Origin: Streptomyces sp. SLBN-31
GTDB lineage: Bacteria > Actinomycetota > Actinomycetes > Streptomycetales > Streptomycetaceae
Reading direction: 5' to 3'
Length of the DNA stretch: 64,000 bases
Assembly (NCBI RefSeq): GCF_006715395.1
Contig: NZ_VFNC01000002.1
Span: 3,472,001 to 3,536,000 of the forward strand
Numbering within the stretch: position 1 is the stretch's first letter; each line of letters opens with the position of its first letter. A program made the translations under genes and the position numbers. This document shows positions 17,288 through 26,252 of this stretch, one piece after another. The notes beneath the pieces are model-generated. The model was not told the DNA's origin. It saw only the letters and a list, made by a program, of their open reading frames with translations, and did no database searches.

Positions 17288-18124
17288 TCACAGTTCCTTC
17301 ATCAGCCTGTGGATGAACTCACGCGACTGTCCGGGGTCGAGTGACGCGTCCTCCACCTTACGAAAGCCCGTTCGGTACGTGTTGAGCTGGGCCTCTGAAT
17401 CGAAGAACGCCGAGCCGTGCAGCGCGTCGCGCACCACCGTGTCCAGCTTGGGCACCGGGCCGCCCACGTACGTCATCGTGCTCGCGGCGCTGGCGAAGCC
17501 GTCCTGATCGAACGGGATGACGCGCACAGTGATGTGGTCCGCTTCGGAGAGCTCGATGAGCCGGGCCAGCTGAGCCCTTGAGGTGGCACGGTCGCTCACT
17601 CTGATCCGGAGTGCCGCCTCGTGGATCACCGCCTCGTACGGAACAGTGAACTGCTGGCGGGCCTTCCGATGCCGAATGCGCAACTCCACCTCTTCGGCGG
17701 TGAGTTCCGGGAGTCGGCACGAAAAGACGGCACGCGCGTAGTCCTCGGTCTGCAACAGACCCGGCACGTACAGGATCGCCACGTGGCGCTGGAATCGGGC
17801 GTGGTATTCCAGCTCGGAGAGGTCCAGGAACGGCGTGGGCAGCAGGCCGCGGTACTCCTCCCACCAGCCGCGTGTGCGATCGGTGGCCATCGCGACCAAG
17901 GCGTCGATGAACTCCTCGTCCGTACAGGCGTAGTGAGACGCGAGACGTCGGAGCCGCTGCTCGCTCACCCCCGCGAGCGCGGACTCGATATGAGTGATCT
18001 GAGCCGGGCTCACACCGAGAAGTGATGCTGCCTCGCGGGAGTTGAGCCCCGCGGCCTCACGGAGCCTGCGCAGCTCAGTGGCCAGACGCATCTGACGTGC
18101 CGTCGGTTCGCGCCGCTTCACCAT
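17288..18124 (-). CDS. Scr1-family helix-turn-helix regulator (XRE HTH + DUF5753)
   Basis: A 278-residue protein with an N-terminal XRE-type HTH (residues 10-70: LRRLREAAGLNSREAASLLGVS, then QITHIESALAGVS). The C-terminal DUF5753 domain contains YVPGLLQTEDYARAVF, RHRKARQQF, the FDQDGFASAASTMTYV stretch and a RTGFRKVEDASLDPGQSREFI tail. It belongs to the very large actinomycete family paired with DUF397 proteins and anti-sigma-like ATPases. A DUF397 gene follows after 8 bp and an ATP-binding gene is divergent, so the three probably form one module. The divergent gap (18125-18300) contains an AT-rich TATATTTAGATC patch, a likely promoter site. Confidence 0.85.
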   Translation of the reverse strand: MVKRREPTARQMRLATELRRLREAAGLNSREAASLLGVSPAQITHIESALAGVSEQRLRRLASHYACTDEEFIDALVAMATDRTRGWWEEYRGLLPTPFLDLSELEYHARFQRHVAILYVPGLLQTEDYARAVFSCRLPELTAEEVELRIRHRKARQQFTVPYEAVIHEAALRIRVSDRATSRAQLARLIELSEADHITVRVIPFDQDGFASAASTMTYVGGPVPKLDTVVRDALHGSAFFDSEAQLNTYRTGFRKVEDASLDPGQSREFIHRLMKEL

Positions 18125-18300
18125 CGAACGGTCCTCCCTTTCGGCGTCAGATTACGCGATCGGCTTGCCGCGTCCCTATATTTAGATCTACCGTCAGTGA
18201 CGCGACGAACACTCTGCGGAAGTGCACCGCTCCGTCCTGCCTGCCCTGACGGCCGCGGCGAAGCCACCGCAACCCCCCACCACCGAAACGGAGTTGCCGC

Positions 18301-18717
18301 ATGCCCGAAAACACCCCAGAAGCCTGGGAGTACTGCCTCTCCATCCCCAACGACCCACGCGCCGTCACCGTCAGCCGCCGCACCCTCCGCCTGATCCTCA
18401 CCGCGCACGGCCTGATCGCCCTCGTCGACGTGGCCGAACTGCTCGCGACCGAGCTGATCACCAACGCCGTACGGCACACGAAGGGTCCCGCCGCCCTACG
18501 GGTCCGCTGGGCGCCGCCCGGCACGCTGCGGATCGGCGCGTGGGACGCGGACCCCGAACCTCCCGAGCCACCGGTGCCGTTGGCGCGGCTCGGCGAGGCG
18601 GAGGAGGGCCGGGGGTTGCTGCTGGTGCGGGCCTGCGCCCAGGTCTGGGGCTGGCACCCCCTGTCCCGGCACGGCAACCGGGGCAAGTACGTGTGGTGCG
18701 AACTCGCGGCGGCGTAG
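18301..18717 (+). CDS. ATP-binding protein, RsbW/HATPase_c_2 anti-sigma-type kinase
   Basis: A 138-residue GHKL-fold ATPase. The N-box is ELLATELITNAVRHTKGP (about residues 45-62). The ATP-lid region has AWDADPEPPEP and then EEGRGLLLVRACAQVWGW, where G-x-G motifs bind ATP. These stand-alone domains in Streptomyces resemble anti-sigma factor kinases such as RsbW or SpoIIAB, but most have no proven partner. It is transcribed divergently from the Scr1-type regulator. The ATG at 18301 follows CGGAGTTGCCGC, a plausible weak ribosome site. The gene could be regulated by its HTH neighbour. Confidence 0.8.
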   Translation: MPENTPEAWEYCLSIPNDPRAVTVSRRTLRLILTAHGLIALVDVAELLATELITNAVRHTKGPAALRVRWAPPGTLRIGAWDADPEPPEPPVPLARLGEAEEGRGLLLVRACAQVWGWHPLSRHGNRGKYVWCELAAA

Positions 18718-18749
18718 CTCGTTGATCAGCGCGATGGAAAGGAGAGCTG

Positions 18750-19646
18750 ATGGTCGGCTCGTCGCATGAGGCGCTGCACCGGATCTTCCAGAAGGATCCG
18801 ACGCTGCTGACGAAGGCGTTACAGAAGGTGCTGCACGTGCCCTTCCCAACGCCTCGGGAGATCGCCGCGCTGAACGTGGACCTCACCGAGATCGAACCGG
18901 TCGAGCGCCGCGTGGACACCCTGCTGCGGGCGGAGACGGACGAGGGCACATATCTGCTGGTGGTGGAGTCGCAGGGCAAGGTGGACGAGCGCAAGCGAGG
19001 CAGCTGGCCCTACTACCTCTCGTACTTGTACGAGAAATACCGCTGCGAGCCGGTGCTCATCGTCATCACCCAGAGCAGCAAGACGGCCGAGTGGGCGTCC
19101 AGGCCAATCCGGTTCGGCTTCCGTGACTGGCACTCGCTGACGGTACGACCCCTCGTGCTCGGCCCGGACAACGTGCCGATGATCGCGGACGAGCGGCAGG
19201 CCGAGAAGGACGTACCCCTTGCGGTGCTCTCGGCCATGACGCACGGCCGCGGCCCCCAGGCACCGGCCATACTGGAATCCCTGGCCGCCGCCCTGCGGAC
19301 CATCGACCCGGACAGCGCCGCTGTCTTCGTGCAGTTCGTCGACTCCTGCCTGGCCGACCCCCAGGCAAAGCAGATGTGGAGGGACCTGATGACGGCGATC
19401 CAGTACTTCTGGCGACACCCGCTGGCGGAACAAGTGCGCGAGGAGGGGCGGGAGCAAGGCCGGGAGGAAGGCCGTATCGAGGAGCGCCGAGAGACAATCC
19501 TGCGCACTCTGGATTGGCGCGGCATCCCCGTGCCCGACTCCGTCCGTGAGCGCGTGGAAGAGTGCACGGACCTCGCCCGGCTGGAGACCTGGGCCCAACG
19601 CGCCCTGCGCGTCACGGAGCCGACGGAGCTGTTCAGCGACGAGTAA
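18750..19646 (+). CDS. Rpn/DUF4351-like PD-(D/E)XK nuclease-family protein
   Basis: A 298-residue protein of a family common in actinomycetes. The segment ERRVDTLLRAETDEGTYLLVVESQG has the D...E-x-Q arrangement of PD-(D/E)XK nucleases such as the Rpn proteins (about residues 52-76), followed by YYLSYLYEKYRCEPVLIVI. The middle is helical. A charged EEGREQGREEGRIEERRE stretch (about residues 226-243) precedes a C-terminal helical DUF4351-like tail. Nuclease activity is inferred only. ATG 18750 follows AAGGAGAG. A partial tandem copy of the tail lies immediately downstream. It is in the same direction and 32 bp after the ATPase gene. Confidence 0.65.
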   Translation: MVGSSHEALHRIFQKDPTLLTKALQKVLHVPFPTPREIAALNVDLTEIEPVERRVDTLLRAETDEGTYLLVVESQGKVDERKRGSWPYYLSYLYEKYRCEPVLIVITQSSKTAEWASRPIRFGFRDWHSLTVRPLVLGPDNVPMIADERQAEKDVPLAVLSAMTHGRGPQAPAILESLAAALRTIDPDSAAVFVQFVDSCLADPQAKQMWRDLMTAIQYFWRHPLAEQVREEGREQGREEGRIEERRETILRTLDWRGIPVPDSVRERVEECTDLARLETWAQRALRVTEPTELFSDE

Positions 19647-19740
19647 GCATCGCCGTTCCGCTGCCGGCGGCCATCTTCCCGCCGGCAGCGGGCTCGGCGC
19701 GCAAGCGGTTCGGACAGTTCCAAGGCACCGGAGGAACCCC

Positions 19741-19983
19741 TTGACGAGCATCCAGTACTTCTGGCGACACCCCCTCGCGGAACAGGTGCGCGCGGAGGGC
19801 CGGGAGCAGGGCCGACTCCAGGGCCGTCGGGAGATCATCCCGAAGATCCTCGAATGGCGAGGCGTCCCACCCGACTCCGTTCATGAGCGCGTCACGGCCT
19901 GTACCGACCTTGATCAGCTCGCTGCCTGGGCCCGGTGCGCCCTGAACGCCACGGACGCCGGAGAACTGTTCGCCGACGAGTAA
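19741..19983 (+). pseudogene. Truncated tandem copy of the preceding protein's C-terminal part
   Basis: An 80-residue frame starting at TTG 19741, with GGAGG six bases upstream. It repeats the last 85 residues of the 18750-19646 protein: both contain IQYFWRHPLAEQVR, a REQGR-rich helix, EWRG/DWRG, CTDL and end in ELFADE or ELFSDE. The nuclease-like N-terminal domain is missing. The good ribosome site suggests it may still be translated, as a small separate tail domain; otherwise it is a duplication remnant. Confidence 0.65.
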
Positions 19984-20044
19984 GAGGCCGGCCTTCTCCG
20001 CGCCCGCCTCCATCACGATCCGGTCTCAAGGGCTTGCCAAGCCC

Positions 20045-20098
20045 TCGTGTAATCGATTCCAATCCATCCTGCACGAAGTCGTGTAATCGATTCCACGA
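20045..20098. promoter_or_regulatory. Paired LacI-type operators of the ribose locus
   Basis: The block TCGTGTAATCGATTCCA occurs twice, at 20045-20061 and 20079-20095. The second copy extends into a 20-bp palindrome (20079-20098) with arms TCGTG...CACGA around AATCGATT and a single mismatched pair. They lie 25-78 bp before the lacI-type gene and fit autoregulation plus control of the downstream rbs genes. Confidence 0.75.
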
Positions 20099-20122
20099 AT
20101 TCCACGAGGAGGTGGAGCGGCG

Positions 20123-21142
20123 ATGGCGAGCATCAAGGACGTCGCTGCCGAGGCGGGGGTCTCCGTCGCCACGGTGTCGCGTGTCCTGAACGACCATCCG
20201 TCGGTCAGCGCCGACGCACGCACGCGCGTGCTGGCCGCCGTCGAGGCGCTGGGCTACCGCCCGAACGCCGTCGCCCGTTCGCTGCGCACCGACCAGACCC
20301 ACACCCTCGGCCTGGTCATCAGCGACGTGATGAACCCCTACTTCACCGAGCTGGCCCGCTCCGTCGAGGAGGAGGCCCGCGCGCTCGGCTACAGCGTCAT
20401 CATCGGCAACGCCGACGAGCGGCCCGATCTGCAGGATCATCACGTACGGACGCTGCTCGACCGGCGGATCGACGGTCTGCTCGTCTCCCCCACCGACGGC
20501 GGCTCCCCGCTCATGCTGGACGCCGCGCGCAGGGGCACGCCCATGGTGTTCGTCGACCGGTGGATCCCGGGCGTCGACGTGCCGGTGGTGCGGGCCGACG
20601 GCCGGGCGGCGGTACGGGACCTCGTCGCGCACCTGCACCGGCTGGGCCACCGGCGGCTCGCGATCATCGCGGGGCCGGCGGCCACCACGACCGGACGTGA
20701 GCGCATCGAGGTCTTCCGGGAGGCGCTCGCCGAGTACGGGCTGGAGCTCCCCGACGTCTACATCGGGCAGGGCGACTTCCAGGCCGAGAGCGGGCGGCGG
20801 GTCACCGAGGGGTTCCTCGACCTGCCCGTGCCGCCCGAGGTCGTCTTCGCCGCCGACAACCTGATGGCGCTGGGCGCCCTGGACGCCGTACGCGCGCGTG
20901 GGCTGCGCGTTCCGCAGGACATCGCGCTGGCCGCGTTCGACGACATCCCGTGGTTCGTGCACACAGATCCGCCGATCACCGCGATCGCCCAGCCCACGGG
21001 CGAGCTGGGCCGGGCCGCCGTACGGGCCCTGATCGACCGCATCGAGGGACGGCCTCCCCAGTCCGTCACCCTCCCCGCCCGGCTCGTCGTACGCCGCTCG
21101 TGCGGCGAGAACCCCACCGAAGTGCAAAGGAGCACGTCGTGA
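20123..21142 (+). CDS. LacI-family repressor of the ribose operon (RbsR-like)
   Basis: A 339-residue LacI/GalR regulator. The DNA-binding head is MASIKDVAAEAGVSVATVSRVLNDHPSVSADARTRV split over residues 1-36, with the hinge helix PNAVARSLRT. The sugar-binding core has TLGLVISDVMNPYFTELA, a GRERIEVFREAL segment and FDDIPWF. The stop overlaps the rbsA start by 4 bp (GTGA), so it is co-translated with the transporter it probably controls. Two matching operators lie directly upstream. Ribose or a ribose-derived ligand is inferred from the neighbours. ATG 20123 follows GAGGAGGTGGAG. Confidence 0.88.
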   Translation: MASIKDVAAEAGVSVATVSRVLNDHPSVSADARTRVLAAVEALGYRPNAVARSLRTDQTHTLGLVISDVMNPYFTELARSVEEEARALGYSVIIGNADERPDLQDHHVRTLLDRRIDGLLVSPTDGGSPLMLDAARRGTPMVFVDRWIPGVDVPVVRADGRAAVRDLVAHLHRLGHRRLAIIAGPAATTTGRERIEVFREALAEYGLELPDVYIGQGDFQAESGRRVTEGFLDLPVPPEVVFAADNLMALGALDAVRARGLRVPQDIALAAFDDIPWFVHTDPPITAIAQPTGELGRAAVRALIDRIEGRPPQSVTLPARLVVRRSCGENPTEVQRSTS

Positions 21143-22668
21143 GCAACCGGGACGAGTTGCTGCGCATCGAGGGCATACGGAAAACCTTCCCCGGCGTGGT
21201 CGCGCTCGACGGCGTCGACTTCGATCTGCGCCGGGGCGAGGTGCACGTACTCCTCGGTGAGAACGGCGCAGGCAAGAGCACGCTCATCAAGATGCTGTCC
21301 GGCGCCTACCACCCCGACGAGGGCCGGGTCCTGGTGGACGGCGAGGAGGTGCGCATCCGCGGGGCGCAGGACGCCGAACGGCTGGGCATCGCCACCATCT
21401 ACCAGGAGTTCAACCTCGTACCGGACCTGACCGTCGCCGAGAACATCTTCCTGGGGCGCCAGCCGCGCCGGCTCGGGATGATCGACCGGAAACGGATGGA
21501 GGCCGACGCCGAGGTGCTGCTGAAGCGCGTCGGCGTCAGCGTCTCGCCCCGCGCGCGGGTGCGTGAACTCGGTATCGCGCGGCTGCAGATGGTCGAGATC
21601 GCCAAGGCGCTCAGCCTGAACGCGCGCGTGCTCGTCATGGACGAGCCGACCGCCGTGCTGACCTCGGAGGAGGTCGAGAAGCTCTTCGCGATCGTGCGGC
21701 AACTGCGCGAGGACGGCGTGGGGATCGTCTTCATCACGCATCACCTGGAGGAGATCGGCGCCCTGGGCGACCGGGTGACCGTCATCCGCGACGGGAAGTC
21801 CGTCGGGCAGGTGCCCGCCACCACGGCCGAGGACGAGCTCGTACGGCTGATGGTGGGGCGGTCGATCGAGCAGCAGTACCCGCGTCAACAGCCCGAGAGG
21901 GGCGCCGCGTTGCTCACCGTCGAAGGGCTCACCCGGGACGGCGTCTTCCACGACGTCGGCTTCGAGGTGCATGCCGGTGAGGTGGTCGGCATCGCGGGGC
22001 TCGTCGGAGCCGGACGCACCGAGGTCGTGCGGGCCGTGTTCGGCGCCGACCCGTACGACAGGGGCGCCGTGAAGGTCGCCGGGACCGCGGTGCGGCGCGG
22101 TGACGTCAACGCCGCCATGGCCGCCGGGATCGGGCTGGTGCCCGAGGACCGCAAGGGCCAGGGGCTGGTGCTGGACGCGTCCGTCGAGGAGAACCTCGGG
22201 CTCGTCACCCTGCGGACCGCCACGCGCGCGGGGCTCGTCGACCTCAAGGGGCAGCACGAGGCCGCCGAACGGATCGCCGGGCAGCTCGGCGTGCGGATGG
22301 CCGGACTCGGGCAGCACGTGCGCACCCTGTCGGGTGGCAACCAGCAGAAGGTCGTCATCGGCAAGTGGCTGCTCGCCGACACCAAGGTGCTGATCCTCGA
22401 CGAGCCCACCCGTGGCATCGACGTCGGCGCCAAGGTCGAGATCTACCAGCTGATCAACGAACTGACCGCGGCCGGGGCCGCCGTACTGATGATCTCCAGT
22501 GATCTGCCCGAGGTGCTCGGCATGAGCGACCGGGTGCTGGTAATGGCCCAGGGCCGGATCGCGGGCGAACTCGGGGCCGGCGAGGCCACCCAGGACGCCG
22601 TGATGGCCCTCGCGGTCAGCAACCCCAGGAACCAGAAGACCGGAACGGAGGCCAGCCGTGGCCACTGA
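21139..22668 (+). CDS. rbsA: Ribose ABC transporter ATP-binding protein (RbsA)
   Basis: A 509-residue double ATPase of the carbohydrate-uptake CUT2 class. The first half has Walker A GENGAGKSTLIKML near residues 36-49 and Walker B VLVMDEPTAVL, with a poor signature (RELGIARLQMVEIAKAL). The second half has GIAGLVGAGRTEV, a non-canonical Walker A, signature LSGGNQQKVVIGKWL and LILDEPTRGIDVGA. This asymmetry is normal for RbsA. It powers ribose import with the RbsC-RbsB fusion protein. The GTG at 21139 overlaps the repressor stop, and the stop overlaps the next gene by 11 bp. Confidence 0.93.
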   Translation: MSNRDELLRIEGIRKTFPGVVALDGVDFDLRRGEVHVLLGENGAGKSTLIKMLSGAYHPDEGRVLVDGEEVRIRGAQDAERLGIATIYQEFNLVPDLTVAENIFLGRQPRRLGMIDRKRMEADAEVLLKRVGVSVSPRARVRELGIARLQMVEIAKALSLNARVLVMDEPTAVLTSEEVEKLFAIVRQLREDGVGIVFITHHLEEIGALGDRVTVIRDGKSVGQVPATTAEDELVRLMVGRSIEQQYPRQQPERGAALLTVEGLTRDGVFHDVGFEVHAGEVVGIAGLVGAGRTEVVRAVFGADPYDRGAVKVAGTAVRRGDVNAAMAAGIGLVPEDRKGQGLVLDASVEENLGLVTLRTATRAGLVDLKGQHEAAERIAGQLGVRMAGLGQHVRTLSGGNQQKVVIGKWLLADTKVLILDEPTRGIDVGAKVEIYQLINELTAAGAAVLMISSDLPEVLGMSDRVLVMAQGRIAGELGAGEATQDAVMALAVSNPRNQKTGTEASRGH

Positions 22669-24607
22669 CACGCTCAAGAGCACTACGGGCGCCGGTGGCG
22701 CCACCGGCGGCCTGCGCCGCCTGCTCCTCGACAACGGCGCGCTCACCGCGCTGATCGTCCTCCTCATCGCCCTGTCGGCGCTGTCCGGGGACTTCCTGAC
22801 CACCGACAACCTGCTCAACGTCGGCGTCCAGGCGGCCGTGACCGCCGTCCTCGCCTTCGGCGTCACCTTCGTGATCGTCTCGGCGGGCATCGACCTGTCG
22901 GTGGGCTCGGTGGCCGCGCTGTCCGCCACCGTCCTCGCCTGGAGCGCCACTTCGCACGGCGTGCCGGTCGTGCTCGCGGTCGTGCTGTCCGTGGCGACCG
23001 GCGTCGTGGCCGGACTGGTCAACGGCTTCCTGATCGCGTACGGGAAACTGCCGCCGTTCATCGCGACGCTCGCCATGCTGTCGGTGGCCCGCGGTCTGTC
23101 GCTGGTGATCTCCGAGGGCTCCCCGATCCCCTTCCCCGACTCCGTCTCCCACCTCGGTGACACGCTCGGCGGCTGGCTGCCGGTGCCCGTGCTGGTCATG
23201 GTGGTCATGGGGCTGCTGGCGGCGTTCGTGCTCGGGCGGACGTACATCGGCCGTTCGATGTACGCGATCGGCGGCAACGAGGAGGCCGCACGGCTGTCCG
23301 GGCTGCGGGTGAAGAAGCAGAAGCTGGCGATCTACGCCTTCTCCGGGCTGTTCGCGGCCGTCGCCGGCATCGTGCTCGCCGCCCGGCTGTCCTCGGCGCA
23401 GCCGCAGGCCGCCGACGGCTACGAGCTGGACGCGATCGCCGCGGTCGTCATCGGCGGGGCCTCGCTCGCGGGCGGTACCGGCAAGGCGTCCGGCACGCTG
23501 ATCGGCGCGCTGATCCTGGCGGTGCTCCGCAACGGGCTGAACCTGCTCAACGTCTCCGCGTTCTGGCAGCAGGTCGTCATCGGCGTCGTCATCGCGCTGG
23601 CGGTGCTCCTCGACACGCTGCGGCGCAAGGCGGGTGCCACGCCGGTGGCCGCGGGTACCGGGGGCAACAAGTCCAAGCAGGCGGGGACCTACGCCCTCGC
23701 GGCCGTCGTCACCGTCGCGCTGGTCGGCGCGACCTCCTTCCTGCACAACGGCGGCTCGTCCTCGGCCACCCCGAAGGTGGGCCTGTCGCTGTCCACCCTC
23801 AACAACCCCTTCTTCGTGCAGATCCGCTCCGGAGCCCAGGCCGAGGCGAAGAGGCTGGGCGTGGACCTGACCGTCACCGACGCACAGAACGACGCCTCAC
23901 AGCAGGCCAACCAGCTGCAGAACTTCACCAGTTCGAGCCTCGGCGCGATCATCGTCAACCCGGTGGACTCGGACGCGGCGAGCAACTCCGTGAAGGCCGC
24001 CGACAAGGCGAAGATCCCGGTCATCGCCGTCGACCGCGGTGTCAACAAGGCGACCGTGGACGCCCTGGTGGCCTCCGACAACGTCAAGGGCGGTGAACTG
24101 GCCGCGCGGACGATCGGCGAGAAGCTGGGCGGCAAGGGCAAGATCGTGATCCTGCAGGGCCAGGCGGGCACGTCGGCGGCGCGCGAGCGCGCGGCGGGCT
24201 TCGCGGCCGGTCTGAAGGCCTACCCGGGCATTCAGGTGGTCGCCCAGCAGCCGGCCGACTTCGACCGCACCAAGGGACTCGACGTGATGTCGAACCTGCT
24301 CCAGGCGCACCCGGACGTCCAGGGCGTCATCGCCGCCAACGACGAGATGGCCCTCGGCGCGATCAAGGCGCTGGGCTCCAAGGCCGGCAAGTCGGTCCAG
24401 GTCGTCGGATTCGACGGCACCCCGGACGGTCTGAAGGCCGTCGAAGGGGGGACGCTGTACGCGTCCGTGGCGCAGCAGCCCTCGCAACTGGGCAGGATCG
24501 CCGTGGACAACGCGCTCAGGGCCCTGCAGGGCAAGAAGGTCGAGGAGATGGTGAAGGTGCCGGTGAAGGTCGTCACGAAGCAGAACGTGGCCGGCTTCAC
24601 CGGCTGA
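22658..24607 (+). CDS. Ribose ABC transporter permease-substrate-binding fusion (RbsC-RbsB)
   Basis: A 649-residue fusion. Residues 1 to about 325 are an RbsC-type permease with about eight to ten membrane helices and the family segments DLSVGSVAALSA, NGFLIAYGKLPPFIATLAM and SGLRVKKQKLAIYAFSG. A further helix (residues 345-362) leads to an RbsB-type ribose-binding domain (about 370-649) with VGLSLSTLNNPFFVQIRSGA, VNPVDSDAASNSV, IPVIAVDRGV and VVGFDGTPDGLKAV. The binding protein is thus tethered to the outer face of the membrane, with no lipoprotein signal. GTG 22658 has GGAGG six bases before it. I see no stop or frameshift between the halves. Confidence 0.9.
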   Translation: MATDTLKSTTGAGGATGGLRRLLLDNGALTALIVLLIALSALSGDFLTTDNLLNVGVQAAVTAVLAFGVTFVIVSAGIDLSVGSVAALSATVLAWSATSHGVPVVLAVVLSVATGVVAGLVNGFLIAYGKLPPFIATLAMLSVARGLSLVISEGSPIPFPDSVSHLGDTLGGWLPVPVLVMVVMGLLAAFVLGRTYIGRSMYAIGGNEEAARLSGLRVKKQKLAIYAFSGLFAAVAGIVLAARLSSAQPQAADGYELDAIAAVVIGGASLAGGTGKASGTLIGALILAVLRNGLNLLNVSAFWQQVVIGVVIALAVLLDTLRRKAGATPVAAGTGGNKSKQAGTYALAAVVTVALVGATSFLHNGGSSSATPKVGLSLSTLNNPFFVQIRSGAQAEAKRLGVDLTVTDAQNDASQQANQLQNFTSSSLGAIIVNPVDSDAASNSVKAADKAKIPVIAVDRGVNKATVDALVASDNVKGGELAARTIGEKLGGKGKIVILQGQAGTSAARERAAGFAAGLKAYPGIQVVAQQPADFDRTKGLDVMSNLLQAHPDVQGVIAANDEMALGAIKALGSKAGKSVQVVGFDGTPDGLKAVEGGTLYASVAQQPSQLGRIAVDNALRALQGKKVEEMVKVPVKVVTKQNVAGFTG

Positions 24608-24701
24608 CGACGGCAACGGCCGGGACGGTCGGGAACGACGGGGAACGGGCGGGCGGCCAGGGGGACCGCCCGCCCCAGGACACTCATCCGGGAGTCTTTT
24701 C

Positions 24702-25691
24702 ATGTACGACTACGACCTGCTGGTCGTGGGTTCGGCCAACGCCGACCTGGTCATCGGTGTCGAGCGACGGCCGGAGGCGGGCGAGACCGTGCTCGGCTCC
24801 GACCTGGCCGTCCACCCGGGCGGCAAGGGCGCCAACCAGGCCGTCGCCGCCGCTCGCCTCGGGGCCCGTACGGCCCTGCTGGCGCGGGTCGGCGACGACG
24901 CGAACGGCAGGCTGCTGCTGGACTCGCAGCGGGCGGCCGGCGTCGACACGGTGGGCGTGCTGGTGGGCGGGGCGCCGACGGGGGTCGCGCTCATCACCGT
25001 CGACCCGTCGGGGGACAACAGCATCGTGGTGTCGCCGGGCGCGAACGGCCGGCTGACCCCGGCCGACGTCCGGGCGGCGGCCAGCCTGTTCCAGTGCTCG
25101 CGGGTGGTGTCGGCGCAGCTGGAGATCCCGCTGGAGACGGTCGTGGAGGTGGTACGCAGTCTGGCGGAGGGCAGCCGGTTCGTGCTGAACCCGTCGCCGC
25201 CCCGGCCGCTGCCGACCGAGGTGCTGGCGGCCTGCGATCCGCTGATCGTCAACGAGCACGAGGCGAAGGTCGTCCTGGGCGAGGCGTGCGTGTCCGAGCG
25301 GCCGGAGGACTGGGCGCGGCTGCTGCTGGCGAAGGGACCGCGGTCGGTGGTGATCACCCTGGGCGCGCAAGGTGCGTTGGTGGCCTCCGCGGAAGGGGTG
25401 GAGCGGGTGCCGTCGACGAAGGTGGACGCGGTCGACACCACGGGCGCGGGCGACGCGTTCACGGCGGCGCTGGCCTGGCGGCTGGGCACGGGCTCCGGCC
25501 TGGCCCAGGCCGCCGCCTACGCGGCCCGCGTCGGGGCGGCCGCCGTCACCAAAGAGGGCGCCCAGGAGTCCTTCCCGACGGCGGAGGAGGTCGAGTCCCT
25601 GTGCTGTACCGGCCCGGGGGGCGACCCCCGGACCCCCGGCAGAGAGCCGGACGACGCGTCCGACACCGGCCGACGAGGTGAGTCCCTGTGA
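24702..25691 (+). CDS. rbsK: Ribokinase (RbsK)
   Basis: A 329-residue PfkB-family kinase that makes ribose 5-phosphate. It shows LLVVGSANADLV, the substrate motif HPGGKGANQAVAAARLGA (about residues 38-55), VNEHEAKVVLG, and the C-terminal catalytic motif VDAVDTTGAGDAFTAALAW (about residues 245-263). The C-terminal tail after residue 300 is rich in Gly, Pro and Asp and is longer than usual. The ATG at 24702 lies after GGGAG. The stop overlaps rbsD by 4 bp. The 94-bp gap from the transporter gene has no clear terminator. Confidence 0.94.
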   Translation: MYDYDLLVVGSANADLVIGVERRPEAGETVLGSDLAVHPGGKGANQAVAAARLGARTALLARVGDDANGRLLLDSQRAAGVDTVGVLVGGAPTGVALITVDPSGDNSIVVSPGANGRLTPADVRAAASLFQCSRVVSAQLEIPLETVVEVVRSLAEGSRFVLNPSPPRPLPTEVLAACDPLIVNEHEAKVVLGEACVSERPEDWARLLLAKGPRSVVITLGAQGALVASAEGVERVPSTKVDAVDTTGAGDAFTAALAWRLGTGSGLAQAAAYAARVGAAAVTKEGAQESFPTAEEVESLCCTGPGGDPRTPGREPDDASDTGRRGESL

Positions 25692-26077
25692 AGAAGGCGG
25701 GGATCCTCAACCGGCACCTCTCCGGCGCGCTGGCCGAGCTCGGGCACGGGGACGGGGTGCTGGTGTGCGACGCGGGCATGCCGATCCCGGACGGCCCGCG
25801 CGTGGTCGACCTGGCCTTCCGTGCCGGGGTGCCGTCCTTCGCGACGGTGCTCGACGGCCTGCTGGCCGAACTCGTGGTGGAGGGGGCCACGGCTGCCGCG
25901 GAGGTGCAGGACGCCAATCCCGGGGCCGCCGCCCTGCTGACGGGCGAGTTCCCCCAGCTGGAGCTGGTCTCGCACGAGCGCCTGAAGGAGCTGTCGGCCG
26001 GGGCACGGCTGGTGGTCCGCACCGGGGAGGCGCGGCCGTACGCGAACGTGCTGCTGAGGTGCGGGGTGTTCTTCTAG
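25688..26077 (+). CDS. rbsD: D-ribose pyranase (RbsD)
   Basis: A 129-residue mutarotase that converts beta-pyranose ribose to the beta-furanose form used by ribokinase. It carries the family opening KKAGILNRHLSGALAELGHGD with the catalytic histidine in NRHLS, VCDAGMPIPDGP and the C-terminal TGEARPYANVLLRCGVFF. The GTG at 25688 overlaps the rbsK stop (GTGA). It is the last gene of the ribose operon and is followed by a U-tract terminator. Confidence 0.94.
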   Translation: MKKAGILNRHLSGALAELGHGDGVLVCDAGMPIPDGPRVVDLAFRAGVPSFATVLDGLLAELVVEGATAAAEVQDANPGAAALLTGEFPQLELVSHERLKELSAGARLVVRTGEARPYANVLLRCGVFF

Positions 26078-26100
26078 CCGCCCGCACGCCGGACGAAATT

Positions 26101-26140
26101 CGAGGGGGCCCGATCCGTCGACCGGGCCCCCTCGGCTTTT
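26101..26140 (+). terminator. Rho-independent terminator of the ribose operon
   Basis: A 12-bp stem (CGAGGGGGCCCG, 26101-26112, with 26123-26134) and a 10-nt loop are followed by GGCTTTT. It starts 24 bp past the rbsD stop. Confidence 0.9.
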
Positions 26141-26252
26141 CCCCTCCTGCATCAGAACCCCCGCGATCCCCCCAGATCCCCCTCCAAGAGTCCTGACACC
26201 AAGTACGACCGGGCAGGTGGGGAAAGGGTTGTGCGGCATTTCCATGATTTTT

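Noticed and set aside
20758..23277. Leftward 839-codon frame over rbsA and rbsC
   Set aside because: Composition of a shadow frame; covered by three well-defined rightward genes.
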